From the NCBI RefSeq assembly GCF_040930455.2, contig NZ_CP170494.1: DNA of 64,000 bases, one strand, 5' to 3'. Origin of the DNA: Neopusillimonas maritima (GTDB taxonomy: Bacteria; Pseudomonadota; Gammaproteobacteria; Burkholderiales; Burkholderiaceae_B). The translations under genes were made by a program, and so were the position numbers. Below the pieces are notes generated by a model, which worked only from the letters and a program-made list of their open reading frames with translations, was not told where the DNA came from and made no database searches. Shown here one piece after another: positions 51,086 through 60,023 of the stretch; the first letter of the stretch is position 1; each line of letters opens with the position of its first letter.

Positions 51086-52680
51086 TTCTCTTGCTGTTTA
51101 GTCCAGTTGCCTTGTTGGTAACGGTCAAGATAGTTCACGGTAAAGCCCGTTATTGTGCCATTTTCGGTGTGGAACTTAACCGATGAAATAGAGCCGGCGG
51201 GTTCGTTTTCACTGAACGGCTTCATGGCAAAGGTATTGCCGTCCCAATGAGTTAAAGGATAGACCTGTGGCGTCGGACCCAAAGTGATTTGCAGTTTGCC
51301 CTCGTTTAATTGAATGCGCGCCGGGCCGAAATAGTTGTTGTTGAATAGGCCGGTGTATTGATTCAGGGGCAAAGCTGCTTTGGGTTCCGTGGGTGGTGCT
51401 TTACCGACTAAATCACCAACAGGGTCGAACATGCCCGATAAAACATGGTTGTAGCCTGCATACCAGTCACGTCTGGCTTCACCGTAAGAGACAAGGTCGA
51501 TAAACTCCGCTGCAATTGCTTCGGCCGCGCCTACCGGGCTGGCATTCGTTAAAACAATAATGCCAAGATCGGCCGATGGCACTATACGAAAATGGGTGCC
51601 AGTACCCAGCAGGAACGCGCCCGAATGGTTTATTGTCGTGCGTCCATTCGCTTCGATTCCGTAGTCGAATCCAAAGCCGTAAGCGCTGGGGCGTGATATA
51701 TCGGTTGCCACTTGATTGGTGATGGTTTGAATACTCATGGCAGGAACCAGCGCTTCTTGTGATGCAATGGTTTTCCCTTCGAATTTGCCATTGGCCAACA
51801 AAAATTTCAGCCATTGCGACATATCTTTGATGTTGGACGAAACACCGCCTGCAGGGGCTTGCGCATTGGGGTTACGTTCATATAGTGGCTTGAAATCACC
51901 CTTGGTTAAAGCATGCAAGGATGCACGGTTCCGGCGCGCCAGGTAGTCTTCATATCTTGCACTTGATGCGGTCATACCCAAAGGCAGGAACAAGTCCTTT
52001 TCCAATAAAGCTTCGTAGGGTTGGCCGGCCGCTGCGGCAACGGCCTGCCCGGCTGTTGTCGTACCGAAATTGGCGTACGCGTAAGAAGACCTGAACGGGT
52101 TCAGGTCAAGCAGGTGTAATTTTCCAAGGATGTAGTCGCGGTCGTACCCCAAGTCTTCCAGTGCGTCGCCCGCAGCGAACGGCAGGCCGGTACGGTGCGC
52201 CATAAAGTCGCCAATGGTTGCGTTTTGAGTGACGTAGGCGTCTTTTAGTTGAAACTTGGGTAAATGCTGAACAACGGGATCGGCCCAGCTTACCCTCCCT
52301 TGCGTTATCTGCGTGGCAATAAGAGAGGCTGTTAATGACTTCGACAAAGAGGCAAGCATGAAGACAGTATCTTCATCCACAGGTTCAGCTTTGCCAACCT
52401 CGCGAACTCCAAAACCCTGGCGAAACACAACCTGGTTGTTGTGCACGACCGCGACGGCCAGCCCGGGTATGCCGCTGCGCTCCATAATGCGTTTAACAAT
52501 TTCGGGTAATGCAGCAATCGCCTGACCTGGGTCTGGTTGTGCCATGGCGACCACATCATCGCTGGGTGACGCACCCAGGATCAGGTCAGGGGGGGTGGCC
52601 ATGGCCGGGGCCGTGACCCCAGCCATGATACTTATTGTTGCAAAAGCGAATGGACGAAAAACGCGGCAGAGTTTTTGCAT
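51082..52680 (-). CDS. Secreted serine hydrolase of the beta-lactamase class C family
   Basis: A 532-residue protein with a Sec signal peptide (about 1-29, ending APAMA) and a class C beta-lactamase/esterase fold. The nucleophile Ser is in SLSKS (SxxK), the second motif is YANFG (YxN), and the third is HSGAF. A C-terminal beta-rich domain (about residues 415-530, with LNQYTGLFNNNYFGPARIQL) resembles the DUF3471-type extension of such hydrolases. Members include D-amino-acid peptidases and esterases; antibiotic resistance should not be assumed. It begins four bases after the Rieske gene stop, so co-transcription is possible. Confidence 0.88.
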   Translation of the reverse strand: MQKLCRVFRPFAFATISIMAGVTAPAMATPPDLILGASPSDDVVAMAQPDPGQAIAALPEIVKRIMERSGIPGLAVAVVHNNQVVFRQGFGVREVGKAEPVDEDTVFMLASLSKSLTASLIATQITQGRVSWADPVVQHLPKFQLKDAYVTQNATIGDFMAHRTGLPFAAGDALEDLGYDRDYILGKLHLLDLNPFRSSYAYANFGTTTAGQAVAAAAGQPYEALLEKDLFLPLGMTASSARYEDYLARRNRASLHALTKGDFKPLYERNPNAQAPAGGVSSNIKDMSQWLKFLLANGKFEGKTIASQEALVPAMSIQTITNQVATDISRPSAYGFGFDYGIEANGRTTINHSGAFLLGTGTHFRIVPSADLGIIVLTNASPVGAAEAIAAEFIDLVSYGEARRDWYAGYNHVLSGMFDPVGDLVGKAPPTEPKAALPLNQYTGLFNNNYFGPARIQLNEGKLQITLGPTPQVYPLTHWDGNTFAMKPFSENEPAGSISSVKFHTENGTITGFTVNYLDRYQQGNWTKQQEN

Positions 52681-52684
52681 GCGG

Positions 52685-53773
52685 TTAGGCCTCGGCCGCT
52701 TCCGGTTCAGCTTCTTCAAGCAGCGGCAGGGGTTCCAGCACCGTTTTCGGGTCTTCGGCTTCTTTTTGAATTTGCATATCCAGCATTCTGCGTGCCCTTA
52801 CGGCAGCTTCATCCAGCCGAATAGCAACGTTGGGGATGCTTTCCCCGCCCATTTCATCCAGCTGTTTCTGTTGGATTTCAAGAATAACCTTGTCTTCATT
52901 AAAGGTATCGTCAATGGATTTTTTGATGCCCTGGGTTAGTTTTTCGTCGCCCAGATCAAAGTTGCGGTCAACTGCCCAGAAATAGTGGGTGGATTTTTCC
53001 GTTTCGGGGGTGAGTAAATGCAAAACATGCATGACGTGAGCCTGCGAGCGGTCTTTCTCAACCGGGTATACACCCACGTCTGTCATGTTGATGCCCGGCA
53101 TCAGGTTAATTGCTGTTTGCCAGCGATTGATCGGGTTACTGCTTTTGAGCACCATTTCGAAGAAAGGGGGAGGATCGATATTCGGCATTTCGCGGTGAGC
53201 ACGAATAAGGCGGTCGCCGCTGACCGTGACGTTAAGAGGATAGTTGGCGATAGACTCTTCTTCTTCATTTCCGATAGTGCGGGTATGCACATAACTTTCG
53301 TGGCTTAGATCAAGCAAGTTATCGTTCATAAGACGAAAATCGCATTCGAAATGGTGGTAACCCAGCGAAGGCGTCCAATCAGGCGAATCATTCCAGTGAA
53401 CATCGGGAACCAGGGTGTCGGAGGCTAACTCGGGGTCTCCCATCCATATCCACACAAAACCGTGGCGCAATACAGTTGGAAAACGTTTGACACAGGCTTT
53501 TGCCGGAATTTGGCTTTGTCCTGGAATGGTCGTGCATGTGCCTTGGGCATTGAACTTCATGCCGTGATAACCGCATTGGAGTTCGTCGCCAATCCGTTTG
53601 CCGACCGACAAAGGCATCAGGCGATGAGGACAAAGGTCTTGCAAAGCGGTAGTCTCGCCTTCAGACGTGCGATAAATAATCACATTTTCGCCCAGCAATT
53701 TGCGGTTAATGGTCGTTTCCTCGAGTTCATGCTCAAAGGCGGCAACATACCAGGTGTTCTTCAGCCAAATCAT
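52685..53773 (-). CDS. Rieske non-heme iron oxygenase, alpha subunit (vanillate demethylase-like family)
   Basis: A 362-residue oxygenase. The Rieske 2Fe-2S ligands are Cys48, His50, Cys67 and His70 (CPHR and CGYHGMKF). Mononuclear iron ligands His158 and His163 lie in LLDLSHESYVHTRT. Length and the N-terminal MIWLKNTWYVAAF place it with single-subunit VanA-type O-demethylases and related monooxygenases. The last 25 residues are strongly acidic (EPLPLLEEAEPEAAEA), unusual for the family. No ferredoxin or reductase gene is next to it, so electrons must come from elsewhere. Good GGAGGAG ribosome binding site. Confidence 0.88.
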   Translation of the reverse strand: MIWLKNTWYVAAFEHELEETTINRKLLGENVIIYRTSEGETTALQDLCPHRLMPLSVGKRIGDELQCGYHGMKFNAQGTCTTIPGQSQIPAKACVKRFPTVLRHGFVWIWMGDPELASDTLVPDVHWNDSPDWTPSLGYHHFECDFRLMNDNLLDLSHESYVHTRTIGNEEEESIANYPLNVTVSGDRLIRAHREMPNIDPPPFFEMVLKSSNPINRWQTAINLMPGINMTDVGVYPVEKDRSQAHVMHVLHLLTPETEKSTHYFWAVDRNFDLGDEKLTQGIKKSIDDTFNEDKVILEIQQKQLDEMGGESIPNVAIRLDEAAVRARRMLDMQIQKEAEDPKTVLEPLPLLEEAEPEAAEA

Positions 53774-53851
53774 TGTTTGCTCCTCCAACAATTACTTTAT
53801 TCAAAATGACAGATTTTTATTGTTCAGGTCGAACGTGCGCTTCCAGGTTTT

Positions 53852-55051
53852 CTAAAAAGCGGGCGAGTTCGACGGATCGTAAAGCCACGCCAGGCTTTCG
53901 TAACCCTGATGGTCCGTTCGCGACTCAAGCATATTATTACGCAATTCACGCGTAACACCGGCCGCGTGATAGGCTTCGCCATACAACCGCGCGGTCAGTT
54001 GAACGCGCCCTGTGCGCAAGTAACGCTTATTCTGGTAGCTTGCAAACGCCTGCTCGAAGTTCTGTGTGTTTCGTAATTCGCCGGCCAGGCAAACCGCGTC
54101 TTCCATGGCCATGGCGGCACCCTGCGCCATATATTGAAGCATGGGATGGGCAGCATCGCCAAGCAATGTTACACGGCCCTTCGACCACGTTTTAACCGGC
54201 TCCCGATCGCATAACACCCACATCCGCCATGTTTCAATTTTTGACAGAAGTTCTTTTACCGGCTCGCAGTTTTGTGCGAAGCGGGCGTGCAACTCCTCGG
54301 GGTCGGCCTTGGCGTCCCAACCTTCCACATAGCGGTCGCTGTGAAATACGGCGACCAGGTTGTACAGCGCTCCTTTGCGCAACGGGTAGTGAACCAGGTG
54401 ATTGCGCGGGCCGGCCCATAAAACCATATCATTACGGTACAGATGCTCGGGAACTTCCTCAATGGGAAGAACCGCACGGTAGGCAATGTGGCCTGCAACC
54501 CGCGGGGGTCCGTCATTCAAAAGCCGGCTGCGAATGCGCGACCATAGGCCGTCGCAACCAATGAGTGCTGCGCCTTCAAAAGTACGATTGTCCTCGGTAG
54601 TGACTTTAACGCTATTACCCGTATCGTCATACTCCGCGACTTTGCAGCCCGTGTGAATCGTCACGTTGTCGTTATTTTCACAGGCATCAACCAGCGCGCG
54701 GTGTAAATCGGCGCGATAAATAACGCCGTACGGCTTGCCGAATCGATCAATAAAGGCCTGGCCCATTTTCATGCTCGTAACCTGATCGCCGGTCAGGCCG
54801 TCCATCATGACCAGATGCTCTGGATAAACAACGCTTTTTTCTATTTCGGCGGTAATGCCCAATGCATCGAACATTCTGAAGGCGTTGGGGCCTAATTGAA
54901 TGCCGGCCCCAATTTCCGATAGTTCATCTGCTTGCTCAAGCAATGATACTGTGTAACCGACTTTGCTTAGCATGATTGCGGCAGCACAGCCGCCGATGCC
55001 GCCGCCCACGATAAGAATGGGGGCTTTAGCCGAGTGAGTTGCTTCATTCAT
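53852..55051 (-). CDS. FAD-dependent aromatic hydroxylase (3-hydroxybenzoate 6-hydroxylase / salicylate hydroxylase-like)
   Basis: A 399-residue class A flavoprotein monooxygenase. FAD-binding motif VGGGIGGCAAAIML is at about 15-28, the DG-like motif GCDGLWSRIRSRL at about 165, and GDAAHPMLQYMAQGAAMAMED near 296. It closely follows the 3-hydroxybenzoate 6-hydroxylase and salicylate hydroxylase branch, which use NAD(P)H and O2 to hydroxylate aromatic acids. It lies 78 bases upstream of the Rieske gene and divergent from a LysR regulator. A plausible order is Rieske demethylation or hydroxylation followed by this ring hydroxylation, but the substrate is not known. Confidence 0.87.
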   Translation of the reverse strand: MNEATHSAKAPILIVGGGIGGCAAAIMLSKVGYTVSLLEQADELSEIGAGIQLGPNAFRMFDALGITAEIEKSVVYPEHLVMMDGLTGDQVTSMKMGQAFIDRFGKPYGVIYRADLHRALVDACENNDNVTIHTGCKVAEYDDTGNSVKVTTEDNRTFEGAALIGCDGLWSRIRSRLLNDGPPRVAGHIAYRAVLPIEEVPEHLYRNDMVLWAGPRNHLVHYPLRKGALYNLVAVFHSDRYVEGWDAKADPEELHARFAQNCEPVKELLSKIETWRMWVLCDREPVKTWSKGRVTLLGDAAHPMLQYMAQGAAMAMEDAVCLAGELRNTQNFEQAFASYQNKRYLRTGRVQLTARLYGEAYHAAGVTRELRNNMLESRTDHQGYESLAWLYDPSNSPAF

Positions 55052-55105
55052 ATACGGTTTTCTCCTTTATCCCGTATTCTCGGTTGTCGCTCACTCTAAT
55101 TCAAT

Positions 55106-55119
55106 ATAATCAACTTTAT
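55106..55119. promoter_or_regulatory. Possible LysR-type site in the divergent intergenic region
   Basis: ATAATCAACTTTAT has symmetric arms ATAA and TTAT around a six-base centre, in the 88-base space between the hydroxylase and LysR genes. This is near the T-N11-A layout bound by LysR proteins, though one base shorter. It is only a candidate. Confidence 0.25.
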
Positions 55120-55139
55120 ACTTTTCATTAGGCGTGGTT

Positions 55140-56045
55140 ATGAAGAAGCTGGCCAATATCGATTTGAAGCTGCTTCAGTTGTTCGACGAGATCTGTAAAA
55201 CGCGAAACTTGTCTCGTGCAGCGGAAAATCTGAATTTGACGCAACCGGCCGTTAGCCTCGCTTTGGGGCGTTTGCGCCAGCATTTTGGTGACCCTTTGTT
55301 TGTGCGTGTCGGCGGCAAAATGGTACCCACTCCCATTGCCGAACAATTACACGAGTTGGTCGCCAATGCGATTGCTTTGCTTGAGGCAACCATGGCCTAC
55401 CAGCCCCGGTTTGATCCTGCCAGTGACGCACGACTGTTTCGTATTGCCATGACCGACGTGGGGCAAATTGTGGTGTTACCGCATATTTTGAACACATTCC
55501 GCGACATTGCCCCGCATATTCAGGTTGATGTCATCACAATTACCAATGAAATTGCTGATCAGCTCCAGCATGGAGATGTTGATTTGGCGTTGGGATTCGT
55601 ACCTGATCTTGACGGACGATATGTGCAGCAAAAGTTGTTTGAAGATGGGTTCGCCTGTTTGGTACGCGAAGATCATCCGCGGGTCAAAGAGGCACTGACT
55701 GTTCGAAGTTTTCAGGATGAGGAGCACGTGATTGTGAAAACGTCCGGCACCGGCCACCTGATCATTGAACATAATCTCCAGCAGCAGGGCTTGAAACGCA
55801 AAGTGGGTGTTCAGGTGCCCAATTTTATTGGCGTGGCAACAGTCGTGGGCAGTTCCAACCTGATCGCCACGCTGCCAGGCCGCGCAGCTAAGTTGCTTGC
55901 GCGTGCGCATGGTGTACGTGTCATGAAATTGCCGGTTGATATGCCGTCTTATCACGTGCGGCAAAGCTGGCACGAGCGTATGCAGCACGACCCGGCACAC
56001 AAATGGTTGCGCAAAACGGTTGCCGAGATTTTCGGTTCCAACTAG
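55140..56045 (+). CDS. LysR family transcriptional regulator (NodD/NahR-like)
   Basis: A 301-residue regulator. The N-terminal winged helix-turn-helix includes LLQLFDEICKTRNLSRAAEN and the recognition helix LTQPAVSLALGRLRQHFGDP, and PTPIAEQLHELV follows. The remainder is the substrate-binding-like effector domain. The style (LDLKLLQLF, DPLFVR, TPIAEQL) is that of NodD/NahR/LinR members that respond to aromatic compounds. It is transcribed divergently from the FAD hydroxylase and Rieske genes, so it probably activates them with a pathway intermediate as inducer. I use ATG 55140; a GTG two codons earlier is possible. Confidence 0.9.
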   Translation: MKKLANIDLKLLQLFDEICKTRNLSRAAENLNLTQPAVSLALGRLRQHFGDPLFVRVGGKMVPTPIAEQLHELVANAIALLEATMAYQPRFDPASDARLFRIAMTDVGQIVVLPHILNTFRDIAPHIQVDVITITNEIADQLQHGDVDLALGFVPDLDGRYVQQKLFEDGFACLVREDHPRVKEALTVRSFQDEEHVIVKTSGTGHLIIEHNLQQQGLKRKVGVQVPNFIGVATVVGSSNLIATLPGRAAKLLARAHGVRVMKLPVDMPSYHVRQSWHERMQHDPAHKWLRKTVAEIFGSN

Positions 56046-56135
56046 CTGTTGTTGGTACAAACTCTAATCGGGGTTGGCGTTGCCGATTAACGCGCTTGGT
56101 GTATGCTGGCAATGCCTTGTTTCAGTTGACCCTCA

Positions 56136-58016
56136 ATGTTGCTCATCGACCTCATCTATAACATTAGTCTGCTGCTTTCCCTGATGGTTTTTTATCAGGT
56201 TGTGGTGTCACGCAACAAGCGTGAAAAGGTGTCGCGCAAGGTGATTTTAGGGGTATTGCTGGGGGCGGTTGCTGTGGTGGGTATGTTGGCCCCCCTGGAG
56301 TACGGTGAGGGCATTATTTTCGATGGCCGCTCCATTGTGTTGTTTATAGCGGGCCTTTTTGGCGGGCCTGTGTCCGCCGGGGTTTCGGCGTTACTGGTGG
56401 GGGCTTATCGTGTCTGGTTGGGTGGTGCCGGCATGCCGGTTGGTGTCGCCACCATTGTCATGTCGGCGGGAATCGGCGTTATTTTCTACTATTTCCGACA
56501 GCGATACGGCAGCTTAACGGCCATCCAGGCGTTCGGTGCCGGGCTGGCGGTGCATTTGTTCATGCTGCTCTTGTTTCTGTTGCTTCCCAACGGGGTCGGG
56601 TTTGCGATTGTTGAGCAGATCTGGTTAACCGTTTTACTGGCTTACCCTGCGGGCACGGCAGCGGTGTGTCTTTTGTTTCAGGATTACGAAGAACAGGAGA
56701 AGACCCGGGATAATCTGAAATGGTTGGCCTATTACGATGCGCTTACTACGTTACCCAATCGCCATTATCTGGCCGAGCAAGTCGACGATGCTTTGTCCCT
56801 GTGTTTAGGTTCAGGTGAAAAAGGTGCAGTATTACTGATTCATCTCGATCGGTTTTCACGGCTCAACGATGCCAGGGGCTACGACGTGGGTGATCGTTTG
56901 TTGCAGGAAGTAGCCCGCCGGTTGCAAGAGACGCTGATGCAAAAAGGTACGTTGGCGCGTATGTCCGGCGGCGATTTTTTTGTTTTACTGAACGAAAATT
57001 TTGCATCGGATTCCCAGTTGGAGCAGGTGGCGACCGACTGGATTACGCGTATTAGAGCGGAATTGAGAACACCGGTTGAGCTCGACGATTTGAAGATACC
57101 GGTTTTTGTGAGCATTGGAATAACGTTTTTTCCGCACGACCGCTTCGATACGCCTGTTCAAGTGTTGAAGCGCGCGGATATTGCCATGCACCGGGCCAAG
57201 TGGAAAGGCGGTAATCAAAGTATCTTTTATGAGCAGTCCATGTCGGTGGTGGCGGAGCAACAATTTCAAATCGAGCGCGAATTGCGTATTGCCATCGCCG
57301 ATAATCAACTACACCTCTATTTCCAATCGCAAGTGAACACCAAAGGCACCGTTGTTGGTGCCGAAACGTTTGTGCGTTGGTTGCATCCAGAGCGCGGGCT
57401 CATCTCACCAGGCGTGTTTATTCCGATTGCGGAAGAAACCGATTTAATCGTTGAGTTAGGGGAGTGGGTGTTACACGAGGCGTGCGAAATACTGGCCAAA
57501 GATTCAAATGGCTTAATTCCAGGTCGATTGGCGGTCAATATCAGCCCTCGTCATTTCATGCACCCTGGCTTTCTTTCATCGGTTCAGCATATTCTGCATG
57601 CAACCGGCGCCAATCCCGAACGGCTCACTTTTGAAGTGACAGAGTCATTGTGGATTCATGATCTGGTTGATGTAACCGAAAAAATGCGCACGTTAACGAA
57701 GCTCGGCATCCACTTTTCCCTGGACGATTTCGGCACGGGATATTCCTCACTAACTTACATTAAACACTTACCAATACACGAGCTGAAAATCGACAAAATA
57801 TTTGTTCAGGATGCACCCAATGCAAAAGACAGCGCCGCGCTTGTTGAGTCGATTCTGGCGGTTGCACACCATATGAATCTGCAGGTTGTTGCCGAGGGGG
57901 TGGAAACACATGAGCAGGCTGATTTTTTGAGTGCCCGGGGTGATGTGGTGTATCAAGGGTATTTGTTTTGCAGGCCTGAGCCTTTCGAACAATGGGTAAA
58001 ACATCTGGCTGAATAA
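56136..58016 (+). CDS. Membrane protein with 5TMR-LYT, degenerate GGDEF and EAL domains
   Basis: A 626-residue inner membrane protein. The N-terminal third (about 1-180) has five to six helices with RSIVLFIAGLFGGPVSAGVS, the pattern of the LytS-type 5TMR sensor. A GGDEF-like domain follows (about 195-355), but its signature is SGGDF (about 274) instead of GGDEF, so it probably lacks cyclase activity. The EAL domain (about 375-620) reads ETFVRWLHPERG at its signature, keeping the Glu, and retains ESLWIHD, LDDFGTGYSS, LKIDKIF and VAEGVET. It is therefore a likely c-di-GMP phosphodiesterase. It follows the LysR gene by 90 bases. Confidence 0.88.
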   Translation: MLLIDLIYNISLLLSLMVFYQVVVSRNKREKVSRKVILGVLLGAVAVVGMLAPLEYGEGIIFDGRSIVLFIAGLFGGPVSAGVSALLVGAYRVWLGGAGMPVGVATIVMSAGIGVIFYYFRQRYGSLTAIQAFGAGLAVHLFMLLLFLLLPNGVGFAIVEQIWLTVLLAYPAGTAAVCLLFQDYEEQEKTRDNLKWLAYYDALTTLPNRHYLAEQVDDALSLCLGSGEKGAVLLIHLDRFSRLNDARGYDVGDRLLQEVARRLQETLMQKGTLARMSGGDFFVLLNENFASDSQLEQVATDWITRIRAELRTPVELDDLKIPVFVSIGITFFPHDRFDTPVQVLKRADIAMHRAKWKGGNQSIFYEQSMSVVAEQQFQIERELRIAIADNQLHLYFQSQVNTKGTVVGAETFVRWLHPERGLISPGVFIPIAEETDLIVELGEWVLHEACEILAKDSNGLIPGRLAVNISPRHFMHPGFLSSVQHILHATGANPERLTFEVTESLWIHDLVDVTEKMRTLTKLGIHFSLDDFGTGYSSLTYIKHLPIHELKIDKIFVQDAPNAKDSAALVESILAVAHHMNLQVVAEGVETHEQADFLSARGDVVYQGYLFCRPEPFEQWVKHLAE

Positions 58017-58017
58017 G

Positions 58018-58052
58018 AAAAACCCCGCTTAACCGATATGGGCCGAGCGGGG
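58018..58052 (-). terminator. Terminator between the EAL protein and peroxiredoxin genes
   Basis: Arms CCCCGCT and AGCGGGG enclose an 18-base loop region; on the minus strand the stem is followed by TTTTTC. It ends the peroxiredoxin transcript and may also affect the convergent EAL gene. Confidence 0.75.
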
Positions 58053-58085
58053 CCTGGAATGTATAAATTACTGAATTAGTTGAAT

Positions 58086-58742
58086 TTATTTTGCCGGTGC
58101 TTTGGCATAGCGCAGGTAAGGCAACTTAATGTCGAGTTCGCCGAATTTTTCACGGGCCTGGTCGTCTTTCAGGCTCAAGGCAACGATAACGTCCTGACCG
58201 GGTGTCCAGTTGGCGGGGGTGGCAATAGGTACCCCGTCGGTTGCCTGAACGGCATCCAGTGCGCGCAAAATTTCAGCAAAATTGCGGCCGACCGACATAG
58301 GGTAAGACATCGTTAGGCGTACTTTTTTGTCGGGGCCGATAATAAATACGGTGCGAACCGTTGCGCTGTCGGCCGGTGTGCGCCCGTCGGGCAAATAGGC
58401 GTCGGCAGGCAGCATGTTATAGAGCTTGGATACCTCCAAAGACGTGTCGTCGATAATGGGGAAGTTGGCCGGTGCACCCGCCACTTTTTCGATGTCGCGT
58501 TTCCATTTCTGGTGATCGTCAACGCTGTCTACCGAAACACCCAGCACTTTTGTATTGCGCTTCTCGAATTCGGGTGCCAGTTGGGCAACCGCGCCGAACT
58601 CCGTGGTGCAGACGGGGGTGAAATCTTTGGGATGTGAGAACAGAATAGCGTAGCTGTCGCCGATCCAGTCGTGTAGTGTGATTTTGCCGGCGGTTGAGTC
58701 GACGGTGAAATTGGGAGCGACGTCGTTAATACGTAATGACAT
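58086..58742 (-). CDS. 1-Cys peroxiredoxin (Prx6 / AhpC-TSA family)
   Basis: A 218-residue cytoplasmic peroxidase reducing hydrogen and organic peroxides. The peroxidatic Cys45 is in HPKDFTPVCTTEFG, with the Thr and Arg of the active site in FTPVC and SATVRTVFII. There is no second conserved Cys, and the C-terminal extension (about 165-218, with GVPIATPANWTPGQDVIVAL) is that of the Prx6 subfamily. The ribosome binding site is AAGAGG. It is transcribed divergently from the persulfide dioxygenase gene, 224 bases apart. Confidence 0.93.
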   Translation of the reverse strand: MSLRINDVAPNFTVDSTAGKITLHDWIGDSYAILFSHPKDFTPVCTTEFGAVAQLAPEFEKRNTKVLGVSVDSVDDHQKWKRDIEKVAGAPANFPIIDDTSLEVSKLYNMLPADAYLPDGRTPADSATVRTVFIIGPDKKVRLTMSYPMSVGRNFAEILRALDAVQATDGVPIATPANWTPGQDVIVALSLKDDQAREKFGELDIKLPYLRYAKAPAK

Positions 58743-58966
58743 GGTTTAACCTCTTTCTTGAAAATAGACTGCTTTAAATTGTTATCCGGTTCAGATTCAT
58801 CCGGTGTCGCACTACTCATTAATACTAGCGCAAATGATTCGGGTTTTCCATAGGTTGACTGGGTAAATATCCAACCCGGTATTGATAAGCATCAAGCATC
58901 GCGCCTTTACTGTCAACGAAGCTTGGGTAATATGGTTATCTGGTAATTTATTTATAGGGTGTCGTT

Positions 58967-60007
58967 ATGATTTTTCGCCAATTATTCGACAACACATCTT
59001 CAACCTATACTTATTTGCTTGCTGACGAAAACCACCGGCAGGCGATGCTGATTGATCCGGTATTTGGACAAGTGCGTCGTGATTTGGCACTGATTCGGGA
59101 ACTGGGTTTGACGTTGGCGCTTGTTGCAGACACGCATGCGCATGCGGACCACATTACGGCTGCATGGTTGCTCAAACAGAAAACAGGGTGCCGGATTGCA
59201 TCGGCCAAAGTGATTAATGCCGATCATACCGACGTGGCGCTGGAGAATGGCGATGAGTTTGGGGTGAAAGGTGTTCGGTTAAAGGCGATCTCGACGCCCG
59301 GTCATACAGATGGTTGTATGAGCTTCATTCTGGAGGGGGAGTCGATGGTATTTACCGGCGACACCTTACTCATTCGTGGATGCGGGCGCAGTGATTTTCA
59401 GCAAGGTAGCGCACATCGCTTATACCATTCAATTACCGGCAAGTTGTTTGCTTTGCCCGATTCCTGCCTGGTTTATCCTGCGCACGACTATCAGGGGCGC
59501 ACAGTCAGCACGATCGGTGAAGAAAAAGCGTTTAACGCGCGCGTAGGGGCGGGAGCCAGCGAAACGGATTTCGTTGAATATATGAATGCAATGAAATTAC
59601 CGCATCCGAAATTAATTGACGAAGCTGTGCCAGCCAATTTGCGCAGTGGCCGTCCAGAGAACGGTAAACTCCCGGAGGAACCGGGTTGGGGCGATATCCG
59701 TATTACCTACGCCGGCGTACCTGAAATTGATGAGGAGTGGCTGGAGCAGCATTTGGGCGAGGTCACGGTGCTCGACGTGCGGCTGGATGATGAGGTGAAA
59801 GACAATCCTCAGTCCAGGCGTTTGGTTGATGTGCACATTCCGTTGAACCAGTTGCGTGACCGTCTGGAAGAAATTCCGCGAGATAAACCGGTGGTTGCCA
59901 TGTGCCGGTCGGGCCGGCGTTCTTCGTTGGCCGTGTCGATTTTGAAAGATGCCGGGTTTGAAAAAGTAGCAAGCTTGAGTCGGGGTTTTGTCACCAGTAT
60001 CCCGTAA
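58967..60007 (+). CDS. Persulfide dioxygenase fused to rhodanese (ETHE1-type MBL fold plus sulfurtransferase)
   Basis: A 346-residue bifunctional protein. The metallo-beta-lactamase half (about 1-240) has metal ligands in THAHADH (His57, His59, Asp61, His62), TPGHTDG and TGDTLLIRGCGRSDF; the last pattern marks ETHE1-type persulfide dioxygenases that oxidise glutathione persulfide to sulfite. The C-terminal rhodanese half (about 255-346) has the active-site Cys313 in CRSGRRS. Such fusions occur in Burkholderiales and link sulfane sulfur transfer with oxidation. The thiolase-like gene starts 16 bases downstream, so they are probably co-transcribed. Confidence 0.9.
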   Translation: MIFRQLFDNTSSTYTYLLADENHRQAMLIDPVFGQVRRDLALIRELGLTLALVADTHAHADHITAAWLLKQKTGCRIASAKVINADHTDVALENGDEFGVKGVRLKAISTPGHTDGCMSFILEGESMVFTGDTLLIRGCGRSDFQQGSAHRLYHSITGKLFALPDSCLVYPAHDYQGRTVSTIGEEKAFNARVGAGASETDFVEYMNAMKLPHPKLIDEAVPANLRSGRPENGKLPEEPGWGDIRITYAGVPEIDEEWLEQHLGEVTVLDVRLDDEVKDNPQSRRLVDVHIPLNQLRDRLEEIPRDKPVVAMCRSGRRSSLAVSILKDAGFEKVASLSRGFVTSIP

Positions 60008-60023
60008 ATTTTGGAGTTAATTT

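Noticed and set aside
51082..52680. Beta-lactamase resistance gene
   Set aside because: The SxxK, YxN and HSG motifs are shared by many esterases and peptidases; the extra C-terminal domain and length argue against a dedicated resistance enzyme.
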